Of a stretch of 43,821 bases of DNA, positions 1 through 12,000 are shown in pieces (within the stretch, counting starts at the first letter, position 1; the number at the start of each line of letters is the position of its first letter). The stretch comes from Gloeophyllum trabeum ATCC 11539 (lineage: Eukaryota; Basidiomycota; Agaricomycetes; Gloeophyllales; Gloeophyllaceae): assembly GCF_000344685.1 (NCBI RefSeq), contig NW_006920416.1:1351357-1395177 (forward strand), given 5' to 3'. The translations under genes were made by a program, and so were the position numbers. The notes beneath the pieces were generated by a model, which searched no databases, was not told where the DNA came from, and saw only the letters and a list, made by a program, of their open reading frames with translations.

Positions 1-439
1 TCGAGCGGGAGGCGGAGGAGACTGGGCGGCCGGTTCTCCTTCCCTCGAGACTTGGACTGGAACCTTTCGAGAGCCGCTGCTTGCCTGACAGAGTCGGGGA
101 CATTGGGACACGAGGAGAGGTGTCGGACCATTCTATCTATCTTGCCTGGCATATAAAATGAAGCTGTCTTGTCGGCCATGACTGTCCATATATGATAGAG
201 TATCAGCAGAGTTTGTTTTAAAGAGATTACAGAGACATACCGCATGCCTCGGCATCTTCATAGCTCATCACTACTCCCGCAGATCCCGAGCTTTGACTAG
301 TCACCCTCTGAAACTGTACAATTTCATTTGTACGGTGCTTGAGGCACGAATTGCACCATGCATCCCAGTGGACGGTGTCATTCTTGTAGTGCTGCGTGCC
401 CTTCCGGAAGTATTCCCACCACTGAGAGACCGTCGGCAT
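1..439 (-). CDS. BED zinc-finger protein, hAT transposase-like (5' part, cut by window edge)
   Basis: Reading the minus strand from the ATG at 437-439, exon 1 (439-241) joins exon 2 (145-1) across a 95-nt GT-AG intron and stays open to the edge. The joined start has the layout of a BED zinc finger: aromatic WWEYF near residue 7, the pair C29-x2-C32 (WCNSC), then H75-x3-C79 (HLSSC) followed by a basic stretch. BED fingers bind DNA and in basidiomycetes mostly sit at the N-terminus of hAT-family transposases, some of which are domesticated. The linker between the zinc pairs is longer than usual. The catalytic RNase H-like part would lie left of the window, so I cannot tell whether the gene is an intact transposase, a host gene or a remnant. 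It is divergent to the PSD gene. Confidence 0.6.
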
Positions 440-1200
440 AGATCACTGATGATGGATAACGAGATGGGTTTCGCAGGGGAAGGTAACGCGCCGTAATCAA
501 CGTAACATTCAACTTCAACGAGACGCGCTTGCCCGGTCTCAGCTTCCGGGCGCGCAATGCACGTGACTATCTATGATATCATTACGGCCTCATATGGCAG
601 GTACAAGTCATGTGCGGGTCACGCATTAACTCCTTAACTTTCGTCAAACCTGGGTTTAACGTGGGAAACTGGTCAAACCCGGTCCAGGAGGCAAGGGGTT
701 CAGCCTTAACCGGCCCATCACTGTACACCTTCAGACTTTCTTCCTTCGTGATCACGCCAGTGCTTCGCTTCGCTTCACATCTCTTCACATCTACAGAGCT
801 TCCACGGTGGTGTGCGCTTATTTTAGTGCTACACCGGTTCCATGACGTCAAGTCAGTCTGGAGTATAAGATGTCCTGTGTAACTTCTGAGAATTTACGAA
901 GAATTAAAAACTTGTGGCATCCGTTATTCTTTGAATTAGTAACCGTCAATAGCAGCAGTACGACGAAATGGCGCTAGGGCTATTTGATTACATCCATTCT
1001 TGGGTCGACTGGGGTTTAGCCTGCAGCAAAATGGTATGTACTCGCCGAGTATATATTTCATAAAACTGACGTATTTGCCGATACACAGGTGCAAAATCGA
1101 GAAATTGGTTGGGTCACCAAGAACAGAAAGGTGCGTCTTACAGCAGCACTGTACTGAGTTCCGCGGTCAATCTGAGTGCTGCAACTAGACGGGTGCAATC
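440..1200. other. Divergent intergenic region, no gene seen
   Basis: This stretch separates the start of the BED gene (-) from the start of the PSD-like gene (+). Frames on both strands are short and lack recognisable domains. It holds an imperfect palindrome at 642-661 (CGTCAAACC, two bases, GGTTTAACG, one mismatch) and a related GGTCAAACCC copy at 671-680, possibly a transcription-factor site. Confidence 0.5.
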
Positions 1201-2373
1201 ATGAGGGAGAAACAACCATTAGCCAAGAAGATCAGACTACTCCTGCTCTTCAACCCACTCACAGAATGGAGTAAGTACAGACCAGTCTCTTCCTCGATGT
1301 TTCTGGTTGACCCCCAGTTAGTTGACGGAACCAAAGCGCTCCGATACTGGTTACACCATGAATCGCTCGAAGAAGGTACGCCGCTTAACTTCACAGAATA
1401 AGCCCCTTGAGAAGCTCACTGCGAATACCAGGTGATGAAATGCGAAAGCCCGAGACAAAGAAGAATATCCGGCCGTTCGTCGAGTTCTTCGAGATCGACA
1501 TGTCGCAGTTCGAGCCATCGGACATCGACGCCTACCCGGTATGGTGCTCCTCCTGCGATCGACGTTTGCACGATCACTAACGCACCTAATCAGAATTTCC
1601 AAGAATTCTTCATCCGGAAGCACAAAGCAGGCGCCAGGCCGATCGCCGAACCCGACAATCCCGTACGTCTATCCTTTCCCTCGCTCAGTTCGTAGCCATC
1701 GTATACTAGCTGACCTTCCCAGTCCGTCGCTGTCGTCGCAGCTGACTGCCGCCTTGTCGTCTACCCCACAATCAGCCAAGCCACCGCGCTCTGGATCAAG
1801 GGCCGGCACTTCACCATCGCGAACCTCATCGCCGACCCCACCGGAGAGACCGCACGCACCTGGGACGGCGGTGCCATCGCGTCCTTCCGCCTGTCACCGC
1901 AGGACTACCACCGCTACCACGCTCCAGTGAACGGGAAGGTGAAGTGGTGGAAGGAGATCGACGGGCAGTATTACGGTGTCGACCCGTTGTGCGTGGGCAG
2001 CGATGTGGATATTCTGACGGAGAATGCGCGGTGTGCGGTTTGTTTTGAAAGTGAGCAGTTCGGAGATGTCTTATTCGTGGCGATTGGGGCCACGGATGTG
2101 GGGACGGTACAGTCCGTAGCTGTTATTCCAGCTCGAGAGGATAAGTGCTGACACGAGTGGATGTTAAGGCTAAACGAGTATGTGAAGACTGTCGGGCACC
2201 AGGTGAAGAAGGGCGATGAGGTGGGGTTGTTCGAGTTCGGTGGGTCGAGTATTGTCGTCGCGTTCGAGCGGGGGCGTATCGAGTTTGATGAGGACCTGGT
2301 CAAGGTTAGCGAGCAGAGAATGGAGATGGACGTGGAAGTGGGTATGAGTCTTGGGAGGTGGGTGAAGCAGTAA
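1201..2373 (+). CDS. Phosphatidylserine decarboxylase-like protein
   Basis: The family converts phosphatidylserine to phosphatidylethanolamine using a self-generated pyruvoyl group. Six exons (1201-1270, 1322-1375, 1432-1538, 1594-1662, 1723-2106, 2179-2373) give 879 nt and 292 aa. Family signatures are in order: FIRKHKAGARPI after the second conserved block, AADC with D108, HRYHAP with H166, and FGGSS at residues 248-252, which matches the (L/G)GS(T/S) self-cleavage site, expected between G250 and S251. The start at 1201 opens the conserved N-terminal block. There is no mitochondrial presequence, transmembrane anchor or C2 domain, so it is shorter than typical mitochondrial or vacuolar PSDs and resembles the compact soluble PSD-like proteins of agaricomycetes. 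AADCR replaces the usual S-P-x-D-G around the catalytic Asp. Substrate is inferred. The last intron (2107-2178) is the least certain join. Confidence 0.82.
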
Positions 2374-3070
2374 GGTCGGGACAGGCCCGGATAACATGAT
2401 CAAGGACAGGTGACTTGGACAGCCTATGATATTCTTTGGATTATACAGAATGTATGTTACACACGAAAGTATTTGTTGTATTTTATTACCAAACGACGGA
2501 GAATGGAGCCTCTCAGTTTACGGCTGGTGTTTCAGAGGTAGACTTGCAGAGGCTCGACGCTTGCATGCAAACAACAAGTCAGGCACCCTGACCTATTACA
2601 CAGTCCGGGGAATCACCTGTTCCGAATCCCTAGGTTAGAAAGCGGAACCTCTGTGTGTTGGTGGCCTGATGCACCAACGAACAGCGACTTCGAACCTAGC
2701 GCCACTCAGTGATTATGAAGGTTTAAAGATGGGGCGCCAGGAAGCTCTGAGGTCGTAGGAAGGACAGAGCCCAGTACATTCGACAGTTGAATGAACGCCC
2801 TAGCATGAAGCACACTCAGAATATTGGCAACAAGCGTGAGCCATTCCGTTGACCAACGGAACCGAGACCCCAGCTTTATTCGGGATCAGGTTCTATGCTC
2901 TCCTTCGTACCATCCCCCCTTGCCCGCCCTTTCCAAAATCCATAAAGCGAGAATCAGTACACGCTCCGAGCGACCCAAGATCGTGAGAGGCGCTAGGCAC
3001 CGCAGAGTCGTCTAAGCAACCTCATCCGTTAGACCCGAAATGAGACCGCGGACGCCACGGGTGCGTGGTA
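2374..3070. other. Convergent 3' intergenic region, no gene seen
   Basis: The region lies between the 3' ends of the PSD-like (+) and P450 (-) genes. Only short unconvincing frames are present. A small perfect-arm hairpin (GTTGGTG / CACCAAC) lies near 2657-2678. No tRNA is recognisable. Confidence 0.5.
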
Positions 3071-5151
3071 TCAAGCGGCAAGGCAGACTAGACGGCATCC
3101 TTCAGAATGGGTAAGCCTGAGCACGCTCGACTACCAAGTCATTTCGCACTCACGAGATTACTTCTGATGTCATACCCCTCGCCGTCCGCAAGTCCTTGGT
3201 ATCGGCATCTTCATCCAGAATAGTGAATGTGGCTAGCAAGTGGGATGCTATGCTGTAGAAAGATGCCTCGCTGAACCAGCGGCCAGGACAGATACTAGGC
3301 AGAAAAAGAACAAAATGCGTGATCATGATGTCAGCTTGCAATCGCGCACGCCTTTGGACAATGACTTACCGCCGACCGAGCCCAAAGCTGGCCACTGGAT
3401 CTTTACCCTTGAGATCCAGAGCAGCGTTGGTAATAAAACGCTCCGGTATAAACTCATCGGGCTCTGGGTATACAAGGGGATCGTGCAGTATGGACCTAGG
3501 TGAAGGCTGAGGATGAGCGTAGGCAGCATATGATGCATGCAACCTGACCGTGCATTGGCAAAAATCGTAGAACCGGCAGGAATGTGGTACCCCTTATATA
3601 CGCCTTCGCACGAAGAGGTATGCGGCAATGCTTTAAGCCAAGCACATGAATTATTGCAGTCGGACAGCAGCGTGCACCGTGCGGCTCACCTAGTGGTACA
3701 GGAGGCCTCCACCGTAGAACCTCGGTCATGACAGCTTTGACATATGGAAGGTTCGTACGATCGTTGGAATCCGGGAGTCCGTTGTCTCCCGCTACGCGGT
3801 CCAGTTCTGCCTGAGCAGCCTTTTGCTTGTCGGGATACAGCATCATAGCCAGAAGGAAACTGTGAATTGCTGAGATTGTCTAAAACGGCATGAGAGACCG
3901 AAAGGAGAGAATCGCCTAGTCGTTACCGTATCCACCCCGGCTGTCGTGATGTCTACGTCAGACGCAATGAGATAAAGCAGTAATGCCTACCTATGTACAC
4001 TGATGCCATGGCGTATTGTGCTGCAATATCCTCTTCCTGGGGTTCCTTTGCATCCTGAGACTTGACTAAAAGAGCGGCGAGTGCCGATGTTCCGCCTCGA
4101 CCCTACAGCATTGCTGAGCGGACGTACCGGATACTCATCACGACAGGACCAGTTACCATCGATTCCTTCACGTACTCATACGGATCACGGAATGCAACCT
4201 GGACATCTTCTCTCCACTTTGCCATCTTCCTTCGGAAGCCGGCGAACGGGAACCACGCAGGAACGTATTTAACTTTCCACTGAATTAGCCAGCGGTCTCT
4301 CAGCGATGCATGAGAAAGATCATACGAAATGGGATCCGCTCGACTAAGAATGCTACAGGGACCAGAGCTTCCATGAAATGACGCGCTACTCTCTCGGCCG
4401 TGGAGAGGTACCTGTCATCCCACCCAGAGACACGAATACCGTAGGTCACCTCCATCATGGCAGCTCCAAGGGCCCTAAGACAAATTGCCTGAGTATATGG
4501 GTGCTGGTGAGACAGGTAAGTATCGGCAACAAACAGGCGAATATGGCTTTGGAAGTGGTCAGGATCCGCCAACAGTCGTTGTACCATCTTACGGCTTTCG
4601 CGGATCGTGACGGGTTGATATTTCTCCACCATGGACGGAGAGAACATCTGATGAAATGCCCTCCGTTGTCTGCGCCAATGTTCGCCGTAATGGCTGACTC
4701 CCATCACTCGGGGGAACTCCATCCTGTATGAGTACTGTATGTGAGATTTCTGAGTATACACGCCTCAGTCAACTTACAGTTCATTGATAACGACGCTGTG
4801 CGGACGGTCCGAGTATACGGACGCGTCTTTCTCGAACAGGTCCTGGGTAGCTTGTGAGGAGTTGAGAATAATAATTGTCCGACCCATGACATTCAGGGAC
4901 AATATATCACCTGCATCGGAAGGATCAGTAGGTGGCTTCCTTGAGCACTCTGGGATGAAGATACCGTATTGCTTAGCCCAGCCATCATACACGAGCCACG
5001 GGTGTGCCTTTGGTACATCAAGGAGGTTGCCTACCAATGGCCATGTTTTGGGTCCCGGAGGCAGAGGCGACCTCCGGCTGTGGACTAGCCATTGGGTGAG
5101 CCAGAGTATCAAGGCGCATAGGCCGATGAGCAGAGCTGGAGAACTGTTCAT
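3071..5151 (-). CDS. Cytochrome P450 monooxygenase (microsomal)
   Basis: Twelve exons on the minus strand (5151-4965, 4910-4778, 4723-4535, 4474-4326, 4272-4157, 4102-3991, 3940-3927, 3879-3690, 3630-3549, 3495-3370, 3294-3154, 3116-3071) sum to 1,485 nt, 494 aa. An N-terminal membrane helix (about residues 6-25) and a PLPPGPK hinge place it on the ER. The core is intact: WRRQRR C-helix, AGVDTT oxygen-binding motif, ExxR as EVLR, PERF, and the heme loop FGLGRRICPGR, whose junction lies inside an Arg codon. It looks like the basidiomycete P450s named O-methylsterigmatocystin oxidoreductase-like, but the substrate cannot be read from sequence. The oxygen-binding motif is carried largely by a 14-nt exon. 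The last exon (15 aa) is the weakest part, because the usual C-terminal tail is only vaguely matched. It is transcribed divergently from UTP20. Confidence 0.9.
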
Positions 5152-6060
5152 TATCGATCACTGGCAGAAGCTCGCTATTTGCTCTCAAGCCAGAAGATGT
5201 ACCGCTGGTGAAGTGTGCGCCGAAGTATCGCCCAACGGGAATGTGCACTCGGTGTAGAGAAAGGGCTTTTAGGTTTGAGAACTCCAAGTATACATACTTA
5301 CATCCGATCGAGCCGGGGAAGGCATGAAATCACACGCGAAGCCAGAAACAAATAGTCACGAAGAAGGTGTACAGGCGAGGACTATTGCGACTGTCAACAA
5401 ACTCCGGGTCTAGGTGGTGACTGTCCTCAGTTCGGCGACAATGGGATTGTTAACGGAAGCGTCTGTCCTCAGTTCGGTGACAGTGGGAGTATTAACGGAA
5501 GCGTCGGTGTTACCGAGTCCCGCTAAGCGCCCTGCACCCAATGACCAGGGACAGTAGACGACAGATCATATATCCCACCAGTAACACTCCTATAATCGTC
5601 GAAGGATAGAACTGCCAGACAAGGCCAGTCGTTCCGCTGAACGAGCATAAAGTGATGGGCGAGGTCGAAAACTTTGGCAAGAAAGCACTGGTGGCCACCC
5701 AAAATGTCGCCGCTGTTCCACTGCCTGCTGCGTATCGGAGAGGCGAGAAGTATCACCACCTCGCCGTTACGACAGGAAACACAAAGCGGCAGGAGATGGG
5801 CTACAGTTGAGATCCAGAGAGAATCGTCGAGCTGACAATCAATAAGAAATGGGCAGTCTACATCCAATCTCGGATGATCATGAAGTGGTCCTGTAAGAGC
5901 GGCAAGAACACAAGTCTCAAAGAAGTTGAAAGAACAACAAACTTACCCTGGGTTATTCATGTGCCAAATTTCTCACGACTTCCGCCCCAATCAAGCAATT
6001 GTCGAAAAATCCCTATTCCTAACTTCTCTCCTAGACGGCAGTGCCCAGTATTCCTTCGCT
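5152..6060. promoter_or_regulatory. Shared upstream region of P450 (-) and UTP20 (+)
   Basis: A 909-bp divergent region lies between the two start codons. It contains a 42-bp tandem duplication at 5421-5504. A 114-codon minus-strand frame at 5523-5867 has no recognisable domain and I do not call it a gene. No clear TATA box is seen for either side. Confidence 0.5.
5421..5504. repeat. 42-bp tandem direct repeat, two copies
   Basis: Copies at 5421-5462 and 5463-5504 begin with CTGTCCTCAGTTCGG and end with TTAACGGAAGCGT, differing at about four positions. They abut exactly. The repeat doubles any binding site within the divergent promoter. Confidence 0.9.
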
Positions 6061-9000
6061 ATGGATGTGCGCGACGCAGAGTCTGGACGACCTGTAAAGC
6101 GGTTCAAGGTAAGGTGTTGCATTCTGTATGGGAATGGAAGACGCACGCTTAAATCTCTCTCCTAGCATCAATCTTACAACGAGACGTTAAAAGATGTGCA
6201 TCTTCCCTCAGCTCTGAACCAGGCAAAGTTTGACAATGAAATCCCTGTAAGTCAACTGGTACAACCGTTTGAAACATCTGTTTTAACCATTTCAAACCTA
6301 GGATGGCTCATCACACTTCCATGAGGCGTTGGACCATTGGAGACAACTCAACCTTTCCCCCGCTTTCCTTGTCTTTGCCAACAAGGCTGATGGACTGTCA
6401 GCTTCGATGCCGCTGCTGCTCCACCATTGGAAGGACATTCTCAACCTCTGGGCTACGGCAGTTGAGGAGTCGGATTACGAGGGCTTGATTGCGCTTGCAG
6501 AGTACGTCTCCATATATTTCTTACTACGTCCGATTCGGAACTGACTGTGTACTATCAGCTTGTTGCAGAAGCTGGCGCACGACTTGCGAACGACTATTCT
6601 GCCAGTCTACCTCGACCTCCTTTCCCGACTTTACAGTTACCTCCCTCGAAAGATTCCCGCTCCGACCCTCACAGCTCTCTTGTCGGCTCTATCAGCGCTC
6701 TTCAAATACCTCTTAATACCTTCCGCAGATGCTGGCTTACTAGACCAGTCGTGGTCATCCCTGAGGGACGTACTCCCAAAATGCAATCCAGAAGTTCAGC
6801 GGGCCGTCGCGGAAGTCTGGGGCGCAACACTGAGGAGGCTGAAGTCAGCCGTGCGAGAGAGGGCAGTGGAGTTAATTGCGGAGGACGTGGATGGCCTCGA
6901 AGATGCATGCGCTTGGATGGTGGTCTTCGCCTGCGAGGTGCGTGGCTGATCCTGCATGGAAATGATTGCAGCCTTGACAGCTCCTTCGCACAGTCTGTTT
7001 CCCAGACCCTACACACCGCGACGGCGTCCATAGTGACTCCCCTGCTGAAGCACCATCTTGCGTGCGCCGAGCCCGAAAAGACGTACACGCTGCTACGCCG
7101 CCTGTTAACGGCTCTGATCCACCACTGTAAGGGTCCGGAGCAATTTTCCGCGGTTGCAGACGCTCTTCTGGACCAGGTCGCTGCTTTGGTGCAGGGCCTT
7201 GTGGATGAGAAGGACCACGAGCCCCTGCGGCGCATGCTGGAAGTTCTTGCTGTCGTCTGTTCAGTCCGGCAGGGCTCTAGACTATCCCGTACGTCCACGC
7301 ATGCGATTCACTGATAATTACTAGCTAACAGTGGAATCAGAAAAACAAATCAGCATAATTCTCTCTCACGTCGCGGCTATCCCCCTCACGGAGTCCCTTC
7401 AAGCCTCCCTGCTGAAACTAACCGTCGCTGCTCTCATTGCGGGGGAACTCTCCTTGTCTCTGGGGCCCGGCCGGAAAGTTGTCGAGCAGTCTCTTCAGCA
7501 CCCGCCGTTCGCTCTCCAGCTGTACGGATCGCTAGCAGAACTGCAATGGGGTGGATGGAAATTGATTGCTCTACCGAACTTGCTCAAGGCCGCCCCAGAC
7601 CTGCTGCACAAGGAACCCAGGAGAACGGCCGAGCTATTGGCAACGTTATATAAGAAGGGTATGCTTGGCGAGGTGGATGCGGGGTTCAAGGTGAAGTTCG
7701 GGGAGTGGGCAAGGGCGAAGCTTAGTAGTTGGCAGAAGTCGGAGGAACAGGTAATGTCTATTTGTACCCAACCTCATCCAGTTGACTGACTGGTTTGCGT
7801 GTTTAGGTGTTCGAGCTGGCCAGTATCTTGGCCTTGTCGGGGATGATAGAAAACATGACCGAGCTGCTCGTTCGACTGATTGAGGACACACTAGCCGTCC
7901 AGGATCCGGTGGCTGATTACGAGGCGTCGTATACCAACAGTTCTTGGGTTCTCGCGTCGTGCATGGAAGCTCTGTCGAAGTGTAGACACTCGGAATGGCA
8001 TCAGCGAGTTGATTTGACTCTCTGGACGGAGAACGTTGTCCAGCGATGGGGTTGGTCGGAGGGGGTCCTGGGGGGGATGGTTTCGCTCATTGACGCTGGG
8101 TGCGCTCCTTTTAATTGCGTTTGAACATACCTTTTTTTAAAACACATTTACTGTCTCAGGCCGACACCCGCGCGACAGCTCGCGTTCGAGAGTACCTACT
8201 CCACCATGAAGGATGCCTTGCTGTCCCATGTCCGGGCGCTCAGATTGAGTGCTCTCCGGTTGTTGACGTCCCGGATAGTGCAGACGCCGGAGAGTATGGC
8301 AGACACAATGAAACGGTGTCTTCAGGCAGAGGAAGTGCCGTTGGATGTTCGCGGCGTACGTGAGAGGACAGTGAAGGTCACTCGGATGCCGCTTACCATC
8401 AAGGATGAGAGTAGTGCAGAGGTAGCATCGCGATGGCTCCTGGGTAATTTCTTCTGTCGACTCAGTTGTCGTGTGTGGTGTTGACTGAGGTCTTCATTCA
8501 TATAGCACAGTTCAAGGTTAATCTTCGACCCCTCTGGGCGCCCACTTCAGAAGCCGTGGTTGCACTGTCGCAGAGGTTTGGTGACCTTGTTTGGAACCTC
8601 GTATTCGGCCAGCTACAGAAGGTCTCACGCGGTGAGATTGATGCGCATCCACCGTCCTGGGTTCAAGAGGAAATGGATGGTGAGGGCGAGGACGACATTT
8701 GGGAAGACGAGAAGTCCTGGAGGGATCCGAGCGCTCACAAAGTCCGGACCACCTTGAATCGATGGCAGAAGGCTAACATAACAGCTGCAGAGATCTTCGG
8801 GGTAAGCATTGATCAGCGGCGTGATTGGTTTAATCTCAAGAGTTCCTCTGCTTAGAAGCAGAAATCTGGCGACCGACTCGATACCATGATGTATGAAACG
8901 CGAGTATTGCATACCCTGGGCGAATGCGCGAGCCTAGCGGAGAAACATAATCGGGATATTATTTCCTTCTTCCTTTCTCTCACCGCCCCAGACTCTCCAG

Positions 9001-12000
9001 CAAAGTTGCCGCGACCTAGACTCAACGCATGGTTAACCTTGTTCTCTAAATTCGTGAATCCAAAGGCTTTATATGCTTCGGAGAAATTGCACGCTCTCTA
9101 CATATCACTTCTCTCACATCCTGATAGATCCCTGCAGCGCCTCGCCTTGTCCTGCCTGTTGACATACAAGTCAGCCAGTCTTCTGACTCATGAAGATACC
9201 CTTCGAGGTCTGCTGGACGACACTCGGTGGAGAGATCAACTTACGATGCTAGACATGTCCGAGATCGAAGAGAAGGATAGGCCGGAGCTCGTCAGTGTTA
9301 TCATCCGCATCTTATTCGGCATCATGCTGGAGAAGCGAGGTCGTTCCCGGGGTGCTGATCGACGCGGAACCATCTTGACGACTCTTGCAGGCTGTACTGA
9401 TGAAGAATTGTCCATTCTTGTGGATCTCATGGTGGACCCTCTGCAGCTGAATGCGACAATTGGATCTGACGGTGACTTTACGCTCAGCCCTGTCTCCACG
9501 GAAGTGTCAACTACACAACAACTCGGTTTCCTGACTCTGCTTGGCGACGTCCTCAGGAATCTTGGGTCCAGACTAATCGCGCGTTGGCCTGTCCTACTGG
9601 GTGCGACTATCAGTCTTACGGCCCATGCACAACGGTCTCTTGATACATCTAAGGACAACCTCCAGCAAGCAGAGGAGGCGAGCCAAGTATCAGAGCCGGA
9701 TGACGTAGACCCGAATTCACCCTTGAAGAGCCTACGGAGCACTCGACAACTAGGGCTGAAGCGGCTCGCTGATTTTGCCAGAGTACCTGTCCAGTTTGAC
9801 TTCTCGCCCTACTTGACGAAATCCTTCCCTACGATCATTTCTCCCCGTATGGACCATTTCGAAACGGAGAATACGCAGGCCCCATCCGCTTTACTCGAAC
9901 TGTTCTATGCTTGGGCTTGTCGCACAGAATACATCTCGATACTTGTCAGTTATGACGAACGAATCTTGCCGAAAATTTACGACTGTCTTGTCGCTGCCAG
10001 CGTGAAACCCGCAGTGGTGTCACGGATCTTTGACATCATTGAGCATACCCTTCAGTTCTGCCCAGGACAGGCATCGTTACAAGCTGCTTTTGTTCGCCAT
10101 GTCTCTCTGCTACTGACGAATCTCACTTTGCTGGTTGAGCGGGCGAAAGATATCGTTGCTGTGACTAGTGCGCTTGGACAGCGACAAATCGCGATTCTTT
10201 GTCAAATCGTTTACTACGTCAACGACAGTAGCCAGGCAGAAACTCTGCTCAAATTGTTCTTGCCCATCCTACGAAAGCCCTCGAAGGTGGTCCCGGAAAA
10301 GATTAAGATCGATGTGCTCAAGATCGTGGAACAAATCCTACCCCTCGCAATAGGTACAAAGGAACTGGGAAGTACGATATATGTGCAAAGTTACGATGTT
10401 CTCTCTGCACTATTCCAGACCCTGCGGCTGCGGGCGTCGCGTTTGGGACTTGTCGCTGCGTTCCGCAAGCTAGCTGCAATCGATCTTTCTCTAAGACCTC
10501 TGGTTGACCTCATGGACTCTTTGAACGCCTTCTCGCAGAAGCGTATGGACGAGCCTGATTTCGATCGCCGTTTGAGTGCTTTCACCACACTCAATGAGCA
10601 ATCCTACAGCTCTCTGACTGCCCGACAATGGGTCCCGATCTTGTATAACATGTTATACTTCATCCAGGATCCAGAAGAGCTTGCTGTCCGACATAGCGCC
10701 TCCCTTGGTATCAGGCGTTTCATTGACATCGCGACAGAGCGAGAGGAGTGCGAATATCAACATATCTTTCTGCGCAACCTCTACCCTGCTCTTCGGAATG
10801 GTCTTCGCACGAAGTATGAAATGGTCCGCGCCGAGGTACTTGCTGTGGTTGCATATGCGGTCACGCGGTGCGACTTTGCAGAACCTCTGCGGGAGTTGCG
10901 TGTCTTATGTGCCGACGGCGACGAGGAAGCAAACTTCTTCAATAATATCTTCCATGTTCAAATCCATCGACGAACTCGAGCTCTTCGACGATTGGCGGAT
11001 GCCTGTGATCATGGCCTATTAAAAAGTCGTACCGTCAACGAAGTACTCATCCCCCTTGTGGGCCATTTCGTCACGTCTCCTGCCTCGCTTGACCACCACC
11101 TAGTCAACGAGGCAGTCTTGACGACTGGTCATATGGCAAAATGCCTCGCATGGAGTGCGTACTACGCTCTAGTGCAACAGTACATCCGCCTGTGTCAGAA
11201 GAGGGATGACGCCGAGCGGGTGTACGTGCGCGCACTTGTGGCGATCCTGGATAATTTCCATTTCCAGATGGGTGATTCAGTTTCGGAAGAGGAGAAGACG
11301 GATGACGCAGATGATGGCGAAGTCGGCGCACAGACTCAAACACCCAGCGCATCTCGTGTGGAACAGCTGGTGACCGGACGGCTCTTGCCCAGTCTCCTGA
11401 GCCACCTGGAAAAGCGCGATGAAACTGAAGATTCATTGAGAGTTCCCATCGCCGTTGGTATCGTTCAAGTCGCTAATCATCTGCCTGTCAAGGCTCGCGA
11501 AGTCCAGGTAGCACGATTGCTGACAATCGTCAGTCAAGCCTTGCGTAGCAGATCTCAAGAGACGAGAGATCTCGTTCGCGAGACACTCTGTCGTATCGCC
11601 GTGGTTTTGGGTCCCGAATACCTGCCCTTGATCCTTCGGGAGCTACGAGCAGCCTTACAACGTGGCCCCCACCTGCACGTCCTTGCATTCGTAACCCATG
11701 CCCTTCTAGTCCACGTTACCAACGGGGAACATTCTGGCCGGTTTGAAACATTGGATGGATGTGTTGATGATGCGGCGCACGTCTCAGCGGAGGTCATCTT
11801 CGGGCAGTCTGGTAGGGACGTCCAAGCAGAGGAATTCAAGACGAAAATGCGGGAGGTGCGGTCATCTGCCTCGAAAGGTCTTGATTCCTTTGCGATAATG
11901 GCGAAATTCATCACGCCTGCAAAAATAAGTCGGTTGCTGAACCCGGTGAAAGCGGTCATGCATGAAACGGAGTCTTTGAAGGTCATGCAGCAAGTTGACG

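Noticed and set aside
5523..5867. 114-codon minus-strand frame between P450 and UTP20
   Set aside because: No domain, no sensible splice neighbours, and it occupies the divergent promoter.
6547..7314. 255-codon plus-strand frame inside UTP20
   Set aside because: Only its C-terminal part overlaps the true UTP20 frame; the first half is a different frame and the region is fully explained by UTP20 exons 4 and 5.
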